Shown piece by piece: positions 29,301 to 40,300 of a stretch of DNA of 64,000 nucleotides. The notes beneath the pieces are model-generated. The model made no database searches and was not told the DNA's origin. It was given only the letters and a program-made list of their open reading frames with translations. Source of the stretch: Cinclus cinclus (Eukaryota; Chordata; Aves; Passeriformes; Cinclidae); assembly GCF_963662255.1 (NCBI RefSeq), contig NC_085055.1, positions 9,369,102-9,433,101 of the forward strand, given 5' to 3'. The first letter of the stretch is position 1. Every line of letters begins with the position of its first letter. The translations under genes and the position numbers were made by a program.

Positions 29301-32300
29301 AGTTTTCCCTTCTCTCCCATATATTATTACCATGATTAACGTCATCTAAGGAATGTTACATTGAACCTGGCAAGATTAGCTACATTTTAAAGATTTCCAC
29401 AGCAACCAACATTCTCCATTTATTGAGCTGATTCTGTGGCCTTTAGTAGAATGCTGGCTCATGTTTACTGGTGCCAGATAGGGAGATAACAGCATTCTTC
29501 AGAACTGAATTTCATCACAGAAGAATTGGAAGACTTGCCACTAAAAAGTATCATTATCCTAAATTAGCCTTACAAGAAAGGAAAACCAGAAGCTGTGGTT
29601 CTTCCTCCAAAGTTCCCCCAGAGAAATAAAGACAAACACACAGTTATACTGCAGCGTACCATGGGAAGACAAAATACCTGAGATTTTGCCATCTTATTAA
29701 GGTTGATACCTCTTGAGCAGCTGTGCCCATCAAACACACGGCAAAGCCAATCCAGGATATTTCCTTTACCTATCCTGAACCTTTTAAATGTCAGGATTGC
29801 AGCCACAAGCATAACACCACCATCCAACAGCAACAATTGTTTTTCAAGCTCTGATGCTAAACACCAGCCTGCTTGCCAGCATCACTCCTCCATGGAAGCT
29901 GTCCAAGTTGGTTAAGTACCACAGGCTGGGCAAATAAATGCCAAGTGTCAGACAGATGATAAATCAGAAAGGGCTGTGGAAATATTTCACTGTTTCTGAT
30001 TAGGCATGCTGTTGCCCAGAAATTGCCTGCTTCTACTCAGGGGGCAAGCTGACCCTAACAGATGGGCAAGATACCTCCATCACATCATAAACCCATGAAG
30101 TTTTTAGTGAGAGAACCCTCAGGAGGACACCTAGGGACGCTGACTGCTCTTCCCAAGGAAGCTACAGATACAGACTGAGACAGTATATCCAGCCCTGCAA
30201 AATCTGAACGTATTTCAGAGCAATCAGCCTTGAACAGCATCCTGCTCCACCCAAGTTTCAAAATCAACAAAGCCACCTCATTCCTAGGTGCTCTAGCTCC
30301 CAAGATCCTCTCAAATCAAGTGTGGCTGGGAGATGGTATTCCCTGTTTGCAGGACAGTCCTTTTCTGAAGATGTCTGATTTCTAGGCTTTCCAGCAGACC
30401 TGAGAATGCGATATCAAACAGCAATTCTCCCTCAAAAAAAACAGGCTAGCAAGTGCATGTCCTCAAAATGCAACTGAAATCTTGCTGCTCCAAATAAAAC
30501 ACAGCATTTTTTCTAAAGTAATTATTGACAAAGCAAAGCATCACAAATACTTAAGCTCCACACAGCAGCCATGCAAATCTCAACTCCTAGCATGATTCGG
30601 ATGCTGCAGAAAAGAGTCAGCACTTCTGTTGTCATGAAAAAGGTTTTAAGCCCTTTTATGGCAGCAACTTCAGTCAGTCTGAAAAAAAGATTTTGATTTC
30701 TAACTATGGGTTGAAATAGAAAAACCCTAAGAACCTTTGATCAAAACCAGAAAACATCCCAAGGGACTTGATAATTTTCTGTTAAGGAAGTTTAACCAAA
30801 TTTTAACACCCAAAAAATCTAGAGTATTTAAGGAACGATACCAGGAGGAAAATCGTATTAGATTAAAAACTCTAAGCATCACAATTTAAAGAGGCATTTT
30901 AGGATTATTTTCTGATTTATTGGGTTTTGTTTGGGAAGAAACTTCAGAACAAGAGGTTTTACAGCAATTCTCCTCACAGAGGTTAAAACTGCACAGAAGG
31001 GAGGAACTGTGGGATTCCTTTATCTGCAGCTTCGCTTTCCCAAATCCAGGAGTGCTGATGCCATCGAGTGAATCCAACCTGCAGTCTAATGACTATGTCA
31101 CATTTCACACAGGGGACAATGAATTTCTGTTCACACTCAGCTCTCTCAACTGCAAAGCCTCCAATAGTTAGGAAAAGCAGTTTCTATATGGAACTCCAGA
31201 CAGGAACACATCAGCAAAACTGAGCTCCAGGGCTCAGAGGTACCTGCTTGGGGCTCCATAAACACCTCTGTTTTCCTCTAAAGCCAGAGGAATCACTCTG
31301 CCACTGAAAGGACATAAACAGGGACCAGTCCCTTGCTGCCTACAGCCTGCCCCAGGGCACTCAAGGGGTTTTCACAGATCACTATATCTGCCTTCACTAT
31401 TAGTTCTGTCAGTTCTAGGGTCATTGCAAACCCAACCATGGCTAAGCCTGAGCTGAAGAGCTGTTAAGAAGAGGACAATGAAATGAAATGGTATAAAGAG
31501 AGATGCCTGCCTTTGAGATTAGCTCAAAGAGCCTTTTGAAAAGCCTACAACAGTCCAAAGAGAGCTAATTTGTGAGGAAATGTCACTCCTGAAAAGATGA
31601 TATGCCTCACTGCTATGACAGAAGCAATTCTTGCCATCACAGCTTCACAAGCCTTGATTTAAACTGATCAAACCAAACACCTGCCTATGCAAAATAATAT
31701 GACTTATATCAGCATCAAGAGAGAAGTACAAGCTTTGAAGTAAGAAAATATTAACCTGATACTGTGATGTGTGAGTTCTTATACCTAAGCGCTTGCCTAC
31801 TGCAAAATCTTCATTTCACTTAAACAAGAATCATAAAATACACTCAGACTGAACAGCAGAAGATATTTCTCTGAAAAAATTGACATATTTATTTTTTCCT
31901 ATTTCTTTCCTCCCCAAGAAACTGTTTCCACATCCCTGCAAGCATTTTGGAGGGTAACCAGTCTCAGCTACACATGGCTAGGGAGGCATTCAGGGGGAAG
32001 AAGAGGAAAGGTGTCACTGCTGAGCAAATAACTTTTCAATAATCCTTCCCACATTGCGAGCTTTCCACCTGGGAAGTCAAACACAAGGGTCAACATGTTC
32101 TGCTTTAAGTGTTTACACTAAACAAACAACCAGTTTTTAAAGGGTTTGTGCAACCCCATTTCCAACCAGAGCAAGAGGCCACCGGGGGTGTTTGCTTTTG
32201 AAAGCCAGGCTATTTTTATTTTATCCATGTAGGCACCTGTAATTTTCCTAGATATAAACTGTATGTCCTTGAGACTCTTCATCTGTCATCCACTCTTCCT

Positions 32301-34142
32301 ACACTTCAAAAGCTGAAGGAAGTCTACTATGAGAGGCTAGCACACCAAATAGTGTTACAATGAACCATATAAAGAAGCCCTCCCAAAAATCAAGCTCATC
32401 AAAAAGTTTTACCATAATCTGCATTAAATCTCTATCTGTGATCAGTCTTGAAAGAAGTCATGGAAGTTTACCAACTTTAGCACATTATGTACTGCCACAA
32501 TCTCAAAAATAACCCAGAAAAAAAGCATATTACTTGTCCCTCTTGAGTCTTAGGGCCTAGTTTTTAAGACAGATTTAGCTAAAGTTATTTGATTTTCAAT
32601 TCAAGAGTTGTGATAGGCCCCAGGCTGATCTTACCCAGCTGAGAAATCGATCTTTTTTCTACTTGTTACAGAGAATTTAACACGGTGACATTTATGACTT
32701 CCTTCAGTAGCAGCTCATAAGATCAGGTTATCAAAGTGTTTCAGCATAAATAACATTCAAAGAAAGTTTTAACCCATTACATCGATAAATGAAATTAAAC
32801 TGTCTGCTTTTGGTTCCTCGTTCATGCTGTGTTCAGGGGTTCTTTTAATAAAAATTTTACTTATGTCCCTAAGTAGGTTTTTTGCCTTGAACATCATATT
32901 TAAGAGCCACATTCACTTTAGTACTGCAAAATGTGGTCTCTTGGTTACGAACAGCAAAATTTCCTGGAGTCAACACTCTCTATCAGGAACTGCTGGCCAT
33001 TACACAGATATCTTAGCCCCTGAGTATTGGATTTACCTGGACTAAAAGCGAACCAGCACTCCAGATTCAAAGAAGCAATGCAAAGAAAAGCATGGCTGCC
33101 CCCTGAGTCAGCTCAGATCCAGTGGTCTTATTAATTTGGACTCTACACCACAAAAAATGGGCTCTTCTAGATCTGAGCTGATCCTGGAAGCAGCACAGCC
33201 ACAGTCAGAGTTTAGGTCAGGGAATTAGGTCCTGCCAGCACTGAGTTGGCTCCACAGGAAGGCATTTGCAGACGCCACATGGCTTACTTGTAAACCAGGA
33301 CAAAGCCACCCACAGGTAACCAAGGGCTGACTAACTTGGACAGAGCAGGACTGGCTCCTGTTAACTCATTCTTGACTAACACACTGTATTTAATTCCACA
33401 GTAATTGTTGCAAATGGACCAAACAATTCACTGGAGTGAACTCACCTTGGACTTGACCTGGAGACAAGTGACTATTTTTTCTGGCATTCATTGCCAGCAC
33501 ATCCTCACCAAACTGTTGAGTCAACAAGTGTCCAGCTGCTGTATCAGTGTTGGCAGGACATCTGCCTCGTTTCTTATGTTTCTTCCTCCATACGTCCTCC
33601 TCCTCCCTCTCATCAGAACCAGAAGATTTCTGCAGGGTCCCTCGGTGTCTCAGGCTGTTTGATGCCCTCCCACCAAGGGCATCACTCACATTTAACAAGC
33701 CAGATGCAGCTCCACGCTGATACCCATAATAGTCTTCCTCCATTTCCAAGTCTCCCTCTGGACTAACAATGGTATTTTTTTTAAGAGGACATCTGTTCAG
33801 AGCGCTTTGGGGTTTATCGTTCTCAAATCCAGGCAGGGGCTGCTCCAGGTGAGATGTTCTGACTGGTGAATAGCTGTGCATGTTTATCCCATTCCTGGCT
33901 GGATTATCCTTCACCAGGCTTCTCCTCAGAGGCAGGTCCAGATCCAAGCTGGGGTCATTGGAGAAGCCTTCTTCCAGCTGCATCTTCTGTGCAATGTGGT
34001 TCAGGTAGGACTGGAAGCGGCCGCTGTGGTGCTTTTGAACGAGCCTGGTGTACGCATTCTTCTGGGGGGCAGCCACCCTGCTCAGTCCCTCCTTGGCACC
34101 TTGGGCAGAAGCTGGACTTCTCACATGCCCTAGCTGATCCAT
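8282..34142 (-). CDS. DIS3L2: DIS3L2 (partial): DIS3-like 3'-5' exoribonuclease 2, N-terminal exons
   Basis: DIS3L2 is a cytoplasmic RNase II/RNB-family 3'-5' exonuclease that degrades uridylated RNAs such as pre-let-7 (known for the family). Five minus-strand coding exons are visible: 33446-34142, 18229-18387, 17793-17935, 12535-12588 and 8282-8383. All have GT/AG borders, and junction phases (1, 1, 0, 0) keep one open frame of 385 codons. Residues starting [19 protein letters not shown] and continuing through [16 protein letters not shown] to [17 protein letters not shown] match the start of the first cold-shock domain of mammalian DIS3L2. The second cold-shock domain, RNB catalytic domain and S1 domain must lie left of position 1. 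The first exon adds about 268 residues before the usual start, discussed separately. Identity is very secure; use of the extended start is less so. Confidence 0.95.
9248..9290. repeat. T-rich GTTT simple repeat
   Basis: Repeated TTTG/GTTT units with a central T run, in a DIS3L2 intron. Confidence 0.75.
10298..10333. repeat. AC/AT dinucleotide microsatellite
   Basis: About eight AC units followed by AT units and a short mixed AC/AT tail. It lies in a DIS3L2 intron. Confidence 0.9.
12535..12588 (-). CDS. DIS3L2: DIS3L2 54-nt exon, first cold-shock domain
   Basis: This small phase-0 exon encodes [18 protein letters not shown], matching mammalian DIS3L2 ([18 protein letters not shown] from memory). 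The acceptor is TTTTTTTAAG|GGACCC and the donor TCTCCA|GTAAGTG. It carries 18 codons. Confidence 0.96.
12589..17792 (-). other. DIS3L2 intron, no gene seen
   Basis: About 5.2 kb of ordinary intronic sequence. A stretch near 14690-14810 has a low-complexity-free, AT-rich look with developmental transcription-factor-like motifs, noted as a possible conserved element. Nothing else stands out. Confidence 0.55.
17793..17935 (-). CDS. DIS3L2: DIS3L2 exon: basic linker and start of the first cold-shock domain
   Basis: The acceptor TTTGCAG|GAGGA is at 17936/17935 and the donor TTCAG|GTGCC at 17793/17792. It is 143 nt: two bases completing the previous glycine codon, then 47 codons. It encodes a poorly conserved linker followed by [19 protein letters not shown], nearly identical to the mammalian DIS3L2 segment. 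It is separated from the preceding exon by an intron of only 293 nt. Confidence 0.97.
18229..18387 (-). CDS. DIS3L2: DIS3L2 exon containing the canonical start methionine
   Basis: The acceptor TTTCAG|GTGCAG is at 18388/18387 and the donor AGAG|GTATTA at 18229/18228. Entry and exit are both phase 1. The ATG at 18280-18278 begins [18 protein letters not shown], which aligns with the known N-terminus of mammalian DIS3L2 (MSHPDYRMNLRPLGTPRG, recalled). The 35 codons before this ATG are also open, with no stop, and join in frame to the exon at 33446-34142. So the exon can serve either as a start exon (A at -3) or as an internal exon of a longer protein. The segment before the methionine is Arg/Ser/Glu-rich, ending [12 protein letters not shown]. 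Confidence 0.9.
19925..20100 (+). mobile_element. Decayed CR1-type LINE, 3' end fragment
   Basis: The words CACCCAGAGAGGTCATGCA, GTTGGAGGTTCTTAAAAATA, GTAGTGAAATGGATTACATG and AAGGTCCTCTAAAGCCCTCG followed by TTTCTATGAC appear in the order found in the bird/reptile CR1 3' end (a contig ending ...GAGGTNNCTTCCAACCC...ATTCTATGA, recalled). It is strongly diverged, so an old insertion. It has no coding capacity. Confidence 0.7.
22669..22696. repeat. A-rich tract with AAAT units
   Basis: Fourteen A residues followed by TAAATAAAAT. It could be the tail of a lost retroposon, but no body is recognisable upstream. Confidence 0.7.
27840..28545. repeat. Possible ancient interspersed repeat
   Basis: Phrases such as GGATACAACACTCCAGAAGC and a run around 28480-28530 resemble, by my recollection, an old repeat family common in bird genomes that carries words like 'acacagtactccagatg' and 'gatccctgggggacacc'. 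The match is weak and degenerate and boundaries are guesses. Confidence 0.3.
33446..34142 (-). CDS. DIS3L2: DIS3L2 upstream coding exon (N-terminal extension, 232 codons)
   Basis: The frame opens at ATG 34142-34140 with A at -3 and G at +4. An in-frame TGA lies 18 nt upstream, so this is the first possible start. It runs 232 codons plus one base to AAG|GTGAG at 33446/33445. The phase-1 end joins the exon at 18387 in frame. The protein is hydrophilic with no signal peptide or membrane segment. It has an acidic patch around residues 131-137, a Ser/Glu/Asp-rich stretch at about 174-183 ([10 protein letters not shown]), and a basic cluster RKKHKKRGR at about 186-194. I know of no matching segment in human DIS3L2, whose protein starts in the next exon. 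A coincidental long frame in a non-coding 5' exon is the alternative. The acceptor at its 5' side is uncertain, possibly near 34162. Confidence 0.72.
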
Positions 34143-36552
34143 AATGCAGGAAAAGGCTCAGTCTCCAGAGTTATAAACAGACACAGAGGAAAAAAGGTTT
34201 ATTTTCCTGAAATGAAGTGTCAAATATTAATTACTCCAAATGATACAAAAATGTAAAATTTTTGTAGAAAAGGAATTCTGGGTTTGTAAATCACTGTAGT
34301 GTGGGGAAGGGGTTTCACAATGTACTCAACATCTCCCCTGCACCAAACCCCTGTCCATAACCAAGGAGTGACCACAGTCCATAAGCTGTACCTGCCCACA
34401 CACCACATAAAACAGGGATTTTTGTCCCACCCCAAATACACAAGATTCCTTTAATCAGCTCTTCCTTGCCTTTGAAAAAGCCAGGAAAATTAAAGCAGCA
34501 AATGACAGACTGCACCATAAGCATCAGTTTAGTGGTTATCAGAAGCAAAATCTTGTCATGTCCAGCCTGGAGTCCTCAAAAATAACTGCATCCTTACTGA
34601 AGTGTTTCAGTGTTGCTGTCAAAAGCACACACTGCCTGTCACCTCCCTCCCACAGTGACTGACACCTCTCCATTGCACTGGACAGTTCCTTCAGACACCA
34701 AGATTACCCATTTCAGCTTGTCTTTTTAGCCATGAATTCCCTCCCAGTAATAATTACCTTGCAAGAGCTCCTAATTCTTACTGACTGAGACACACTGCCT
34801 GCAGGTCCATCCAGCACTGGTTTCTGTAGATGGTATCACATCTCCAACTTTGCTGCATGAGTATGAAACTCAAGCAGATCAATCATCTTTCAATCCTTTT
34901 TCAGCCACCTTAGCTTTTAAGCTTTTGGAGCAAAATAATCTACTAAAATAATGCTCAGCTACTTTGAGGTAAATTATGGCCATAAACAGGACATAGCAGT
35001 GATTTTTGCTGTATGTAAAACTGAAGAAGAATGTAAGAATTTCATGATAATGGAGCCCAGTGCAACTGCTAGCTTCTGTGTGTTCTCATAAAAACACCTC
35101 TTTTTCACTTCAGGACAGGTCTGAAGCTAAAGGGCTGAATTTCACTCCAGCTGGTACATGAAGAATATCAGGGCTCACAGTCATCTCTGCTATCCCAGAA
35201 CTGTGGGGCACTGGACACTAAATAAAGGATACTGCCCATTAAACCTCTCCCTTCCCTTCTCTAAGCACAGGGATGTTGGCAGGACAGAATAGAGAGATCA
35301 GCAAAAGTGAAATTTATATTCGCTTCCCTACTCCCACCATGCTTGGAATTTTTCTTTGCCCTTACTCAGCCCTCTTCTCCCTTTGGTTGCTGTTGCACAG
35401 AGGATAAGCACCCAGGCAGTCTCCATGCACACCCTGCCTGGGAACGCGGCATTATCCAGCAAGGTCCAAGGGCTGCAGAGCCAGCTCCTCCTTAGCATCC
35501 CTGCTCTGGCCCTTTTGGGGAAACATCAGGCCTTGCACTGGGATTTACTTTAATAATTGAGCACGGATGTGAGCAGGCTTCACAATGTAAAGCAAAAACT
35601 AAAAATCCCTGAGCAAATAGGAAAAATTCTTTATGTGGTTTGCAATTCTTGTTCCTAAGATTTTCCATTGGTGCTGGCCAATAGCTGAACTCTTCTAATA
35701 GACTGACCTGCTACCGAGCTATTACAAAACACACACGGGTAGGTCTACACCAGCTTTCTTTTAATGTCACCTTCTCCTGTTGCCAGTGCAACAGAGGCAG
35801 ATAACATTTATAAAAGCCACTGAAACTACTTTCCAAACAATGGTTTGGTTCCAGGAGATAGGAATTTGTCATCTTTATTTACCAGTAAAGAACAAACATT
35901 CATAGCTTGCCTTCCCTATAATTTCTACAATTTTAACCACGTAAGGAGTCAGCAACTGCAGCACCGAAAAAGATGCAAGCCCCTACGCATTACTGTTTCA
36001 TTATTAGTCTTCTGTAGGCAAACAGGAATTGAAATATTCCGAAGAGCGCAGAGAGAAGGCAGAGGTGGGTACAGGCATATCGACCCTGCGTGGGCACGGT
36101 GATGAGAACGAGTGAAACGCCAGGATGGACGCGGAGGGGGAGGACGCTCACTGAGCTGGGCCCAGGATGAAAACAGCCTGTTATTGTCACCCGGCTGGCA
36201 CTGAGGATCACCACTGGCCTCCATCACACGCCCCCCGGGATGTCCAACTCCCCAGCCAACTCTCCAGCTCCAGCAGCACAAAACCTCGGCACCAGGAGCA
36301 GTCCCTCGCCCGCCGCCTCTCCTGCCAGGCGCCCCCACCCCTCGGCAGCGCGGCCCGGGCAGCCAGCGCGCTCCGGCCGGCCCCGGAGCAGAGAACTGCC
36401 GGGCCCGGTCGCGGCGGCGCTGCCACGGGGCTGAGCGCCGCCGAGTCGGGCTCCACTGTCCCCCCTGCCCTGCCCTGCCCTGCCCTGGTCCTGGTCCTGG
36501 TCCTGGTCCTGGTCCCTGTCCCAGCCCCGCTCCCGACCCCCACCCCGCTCAC
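34143..36552 (-). other. DIS3L2 first intron (and possible few 5' UTR bases)
   Basis: Between the first coding exon and the CpG-island exon. The bases just right of 34142 are probably 5' UTR of the same exon, with a pyrimidine-rich run ending in a weak AG near 34163. Apart from CCAAT-like motifs near 35665-35685 and GC-rich short tandem repeats at the right end, I see no gene or repeat. Confidence 0.5.
36464..36516. repeat. GC-rich pentamer/hexamer tandem repeats beside the DIS3L2 promoter
   Basis: About five CCCTG units pass directly into about five GTCCTG units. It lies just inside the first intron, within 100 bases of the donor of the non-coding exon, and gives the minus strand a run of GACCAG units. 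Confidence 0.85.
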
Positions 36553-36700
36553 CGCCGCTCCGCTCCGCTCCGTTTGAATGTCCCAGCGCCCCGTCCGCTT
36601 CCGGGGCAGCGGCGCCTACGGGCCGCGGCGGGGCCCAGAAGGACTCGGCGCGAAGCGCTCGCTCCGCACCAGCCGCGACAGGGTGGGTGGAGGGGTCCCA
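36553..36700 (-). promoter_or_regulatory. DIS3L2: DIS3L2 CpG-island promoter and non-coding first exon
   Basis: A sharply GC- and CpG-rich block spans about 36240-36980, standing out from AT-rich flanks. On the minus strand a consensus donor, GGCG|GTGAGCGGGG, lies at 36553/36552, consistent with a short 5' UTR exon spliced to the exon ending near 34.16 kb. No TATA box is seen, as expected for a housekeeping promoter. The transcription start is placed only roughly between 36600 and 36720. The block might drive antisense transcription too, but no plus-strand gene is recognised. Confidence 0.65.
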
Positions 36701-37215
36701 GGCGGGGGCTCGGGTGTCCCAGCCCCGCTCCGTGCACTGGAGAGAGCTCCCCGGGGTCTCTGGGAGGAACGGGATCCTCCAGGTAGCCTTGGGCTCCTCC
36801 CGGCCAGGCACAGCCTGTGAGGATGGGAGCCCACCTTAGGCTGAGCTGGCCATCGCGGGGACGTGGGAGGCAGGAGGTGCTGCCGCCCAGCCCGGACTGT
36901 CCCCAGCCTGCTAGCTTTGCAGCCACCGGGATCCCTGGGATGTTTTGGCAGCCGCCTGCTTCCAGCTGGGGCCGGCGGAGCCTCCTGGGATGGGTTGCTC
37001 TAGCTTAAGGCCAGCGCTCCAGCTTCAGCCACATTTGTAGCCAGATCAATGAAAAAAATCAAAGGTTGAGTGATCTAGTATTGTAAAGATCTGAGTCTGG
37101 TGTCGTCCCCGAGGAAACTCACGGCTTTGCAAGCACCTGTACCTCGAAAAGCCCCATGGAGAAACCTTCAACACCTATGCCACCTCACCTGCACTGCAGA
37201 GAAGAGCAGGCTCCA

Positions 37216-37322
37216 GGGTCCTGCTCCCTGAGCTATTTGGGATCCTGCTCCCCGGGCTCTTTGGGATCCTGCTCCCCGAGCTCTTTGGGAATCCTGCTCC
37301 CCCGGTTATTCCTGCTCCCCTG
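37216..37322. repeat. Minisatellite, 24-bp unit, about 4.5 copies
   Basis: Units close to GGGATCCTGCTCCCCGAGCT plus CTTT repeat at 24-base spacing, with the first unit 23 bases and the last degenerate. It lies just upstream of the DIS3L2 promoter. Confidence 0.85.
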
Positions 37323-40300
37323 GCACTGGAAGTTGGGCAGCAGGCAAACCTGCTGATCCCCTGCTCACCCATGCAACAGCATCCGAGGAATGACCAGCCC
37401 TTGGTGCTGAGCAGCAGTGGCCTGACCTCCTCCAGGATAAGTCAGAGCCTGTGGATCACAGGGTGACATTAAAGCATGCGACCAGAATCAAGAGCTGGCA
37501 CTTTTATTACCTCCTCTTTCTGTGATCTCAGACCTCTCACAAGGCTTTATAGCAGAGTCAGACCCAGAGTCAGACCCAAGCTCTGGCTGACTGAGAGTAT
37601 GTGGTTTGGTCACCCTTGTGTTACCTGCAAACTCAGGCTGTGTTTGCCAACAAATTTCAACCAGAAGAAAATCTGGAGAGCAATAAACTGTCCTCATGGC
37701 ACCCCCAGTCAATCCCATTTGAGCTGCCTGCCTGGAGAATCCCCTCAGTAGATGGAGGAAGGATTCAAAGGGACCAGAACTGGTGTATCCAGGCAGGATT
37801 CTGATGGGGAAAGCTCTGTTTAGTCTTCATTTTGGCAGGAACATCTGAGCAGGCATCTATGCTGCCCCTTCACTTAGGATAGGGAGGACACCAGCCCCAT
37901 GGTCCTTATTTTTCATCCTGCATCCTGCAGATCACTGTGCACATTGCCTGCTGTCAGTCACCTCTAAGATGAGGCCACATCTGCTCAGGGTGCAGCATCA
38001 CCTGGCTCCCACACATAAGCTGGCCCCTCAGCCATTCCCACTGCCAGCACTGCTGAGCTTCCATGAAGCCGTGGCAAGCCCAGACCACTCCAGCTCCAGC
38101 CCTCGGGTGGGTCGAGGGAGCTGCCCTGAGAAAGCACCAGGTTTTTGCTGTGGCCCAAGGGCAGCAAGCACAGACCTGCCTGCACAGGGACAGTCACATC
38201 CACCCCAGTGCCAGGATGCCACCAGCAAAGGCAGTGTCTTGTTTGCATGAGCCATGCAAAGCCAGCAGCTTCTGCCCACGATCTGCTGGCACTGACACCA
38301 GCTCATCAACTGCCCCACCCTGGCACCAATGGCCACCTCAAGGAGCAGAGTGAGGACTCAGCTCTGCCCTGGCATGGCTGGGAGACAGTGAGTTGCCCCA
38401 TGCTGGCCAAGAGGAAGCAAGCAGCCATCCTCTGAACAGTGCCACCAGTCACACAGCAGCTGTTCCCACGGGTCCCAAAGACAGAGCGGGGGGAGATTGT
38501 TTCTGCTGGAGCTTCTCCCATGGGCCACATGGCCACATGGGATCACCCTGTCAGAGAGAGGATGCTCCCCTGCTTCCTCCTGCTCTCCTGGCTGCTGATA
38601 AAGCAAGGTGTTTGGCACCTGCTCTGTGAAGGCAGGATTGTGGCACATCCTCAGCTCTTCAGGGCTGACCCATGCCATCCATTCAGGCTGCCCTTGCTGC
38701 ATGAAGGAGAGCAGGGATGGCACAGGGAGACCCAGGGCCTCCAGCCTCACTGTCCCCATCTCTGTGCCAGCCAGGTGGGAGCAGCAGCTCCTCTCTGTGT
38801 TGCTGGGTCATGCTGTGGTGTCTGCTCTTCTTCACTCCAGTGGGGATGAAGCCAAGCTGGGGGCTTGGTCAGGCTGCCCCCTGCACCAGGTGGTGCCACC
38901 AGCAGCAGTGGCTTCAGCATGCCCTGGTCCTTCCACAGACAGGAGAGGAAGCGGGGAGGATTCAGTGTTTGGTGGTGCCACTGCCAGTGCTGGGGGCTGT
39001 GGCTTGCAGTGATATCGGGCATGGTGAGAAGGACATGGCTCCATGGCTGGATGCCTTTGTCACCCTCAGCTCCTGCCTTCAGTTGGGGCCCCTCCTGCCT
39101 AAGGGGCCACAATCTCCAGTGGGTCAGCAGAGCATTTCTCAGCCCTGCTCTCCTGGTAGCAGCCACGGATCTGGGAATCTTATCTGCTCCATAGGACAGG
39201 GCCTTTGTTGTGCCCTCTTTTGCCCCATCACTGGCCCAGACACATGAGAGTTACAGCAAATCTGTGTTTCCCTCCATGTGCCCCATGGGCACACAAAGGA
39301 TTCTGAGTGGCTGGGACCAGCTGCATGCCCATCCTTCACACCCTTTGGAGGAGGTCACGTACAAACATCACAGCAAGCTGGTGCCTCATGCAGGATCTCA
39401 AACACAATGCCTCCCAGGAAGGGGCTGGACTGCTTCAGTCTCACCTTTGGCTCCATCTTCCATCCACACCATCCTTGTGGCTGCTGAACAGAAGGAAGCC
39501 ATTGCCTCACTGCTGCTTCCATGACCCTCCATGGCATCTCATGGGCTTTTTAAAAGGGAAAGGTCCCTGAGCAGATTTTTCCCCTGCACTCTCATTTCCT
39601 GGGGTCCTGTAGCAGCACGCCCAGCCCGCTGCCCTGGCTTGCTTTCCCACAGCACAGGATTATCTCACCATCTTCCCCCAGGCAGTAACTGGTAGCTGCT
39701 TCCCGAGGACTTGGAGGCTGGGACATGTTGCAGCACCTCAGCCGAGGTGAGAGCACCACACGGCTCCTTGGCCGGGAGCTCCCTGCTTACGAAGGCTTTG
39801 GCTCCTCTGCCTGTGGTTTCAGTGAGCAGTGAGGGCCCACCCGGCACTCGTTTACATCAGTGTTAATCAGGAGTGACTGGCCAAGGGCCTGGAGCCACCC
39901 CAACATGACTCAACAAGGGGAACCCCGGACGGGAGCAGAACGGTTCCTCTGACACTTCCATCTGCTCCCCGCAGCCCACTTGGTGTGAACTGACACTGCA
40001 AAATGGAAATCCCACCCCTGCAAACCCAAATGTCACCTCTCACCATATTTCATGTTGCAGGCCATGGCAGAGGGATGAGGGCAGCGGAGTGCTCTGCCTG
40101 TGCCTCCCGGTGTTGTCCTCAGGAGAGACCTGTATGGCACAAGGATGTGATCAAAGGTAAAGTGGGGCTGTGCATTTGCTCTGGAGCCTCTGAGCACCCT
40201 TAGAAATGTCTCGATTGCAGCAGCACCCAGCATTAAGCCTGAGTCTGTCTCCTTTTGACATTTCTCAGGCACTGGGAGTTATCTGGGCACTTGGCTGGAG

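Larger units (their letters stand above)
18388..33445 (-). other. Large DIS3L2 intron (15 kb)
   Basis: The intron between the extension exon and the canonical start exon. It contains a decayed CR1 LINE 3' end near 19.9-20.1 kb, A-rich runs at 22669-22696 and about 28850-28876, and a probable old repeat near 27.8-28.5 kb. No further coding exon was recognised, and none is needed because the flanking exon phases match directly. Confidence 0.6.

Noticed and set aside
33405..34144. Plus-strand open frames of 85-92 codons
   Set aside because: They are antisense to the DIS3L2 extension exon, which has the longer frame, splice-site support and frame match to DIS3L2.
36224..36811. 195-codon minus-strand open frame over the DIS3L2 CpG island
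   Set aside because: It reads through the likely donor at 36553 and encodes Gly/Arg/Asp-Gln repeats. The next exon has an in-frame stop before its ATG, so it cannot join the DIS3L2 frame there.
38439..39247. Overlapping open frames of 130-176 codons on both strands
   Set aside because: Several frames open at once, low-information composition, no known family. Consistent with GC-rich intergenic DNA.
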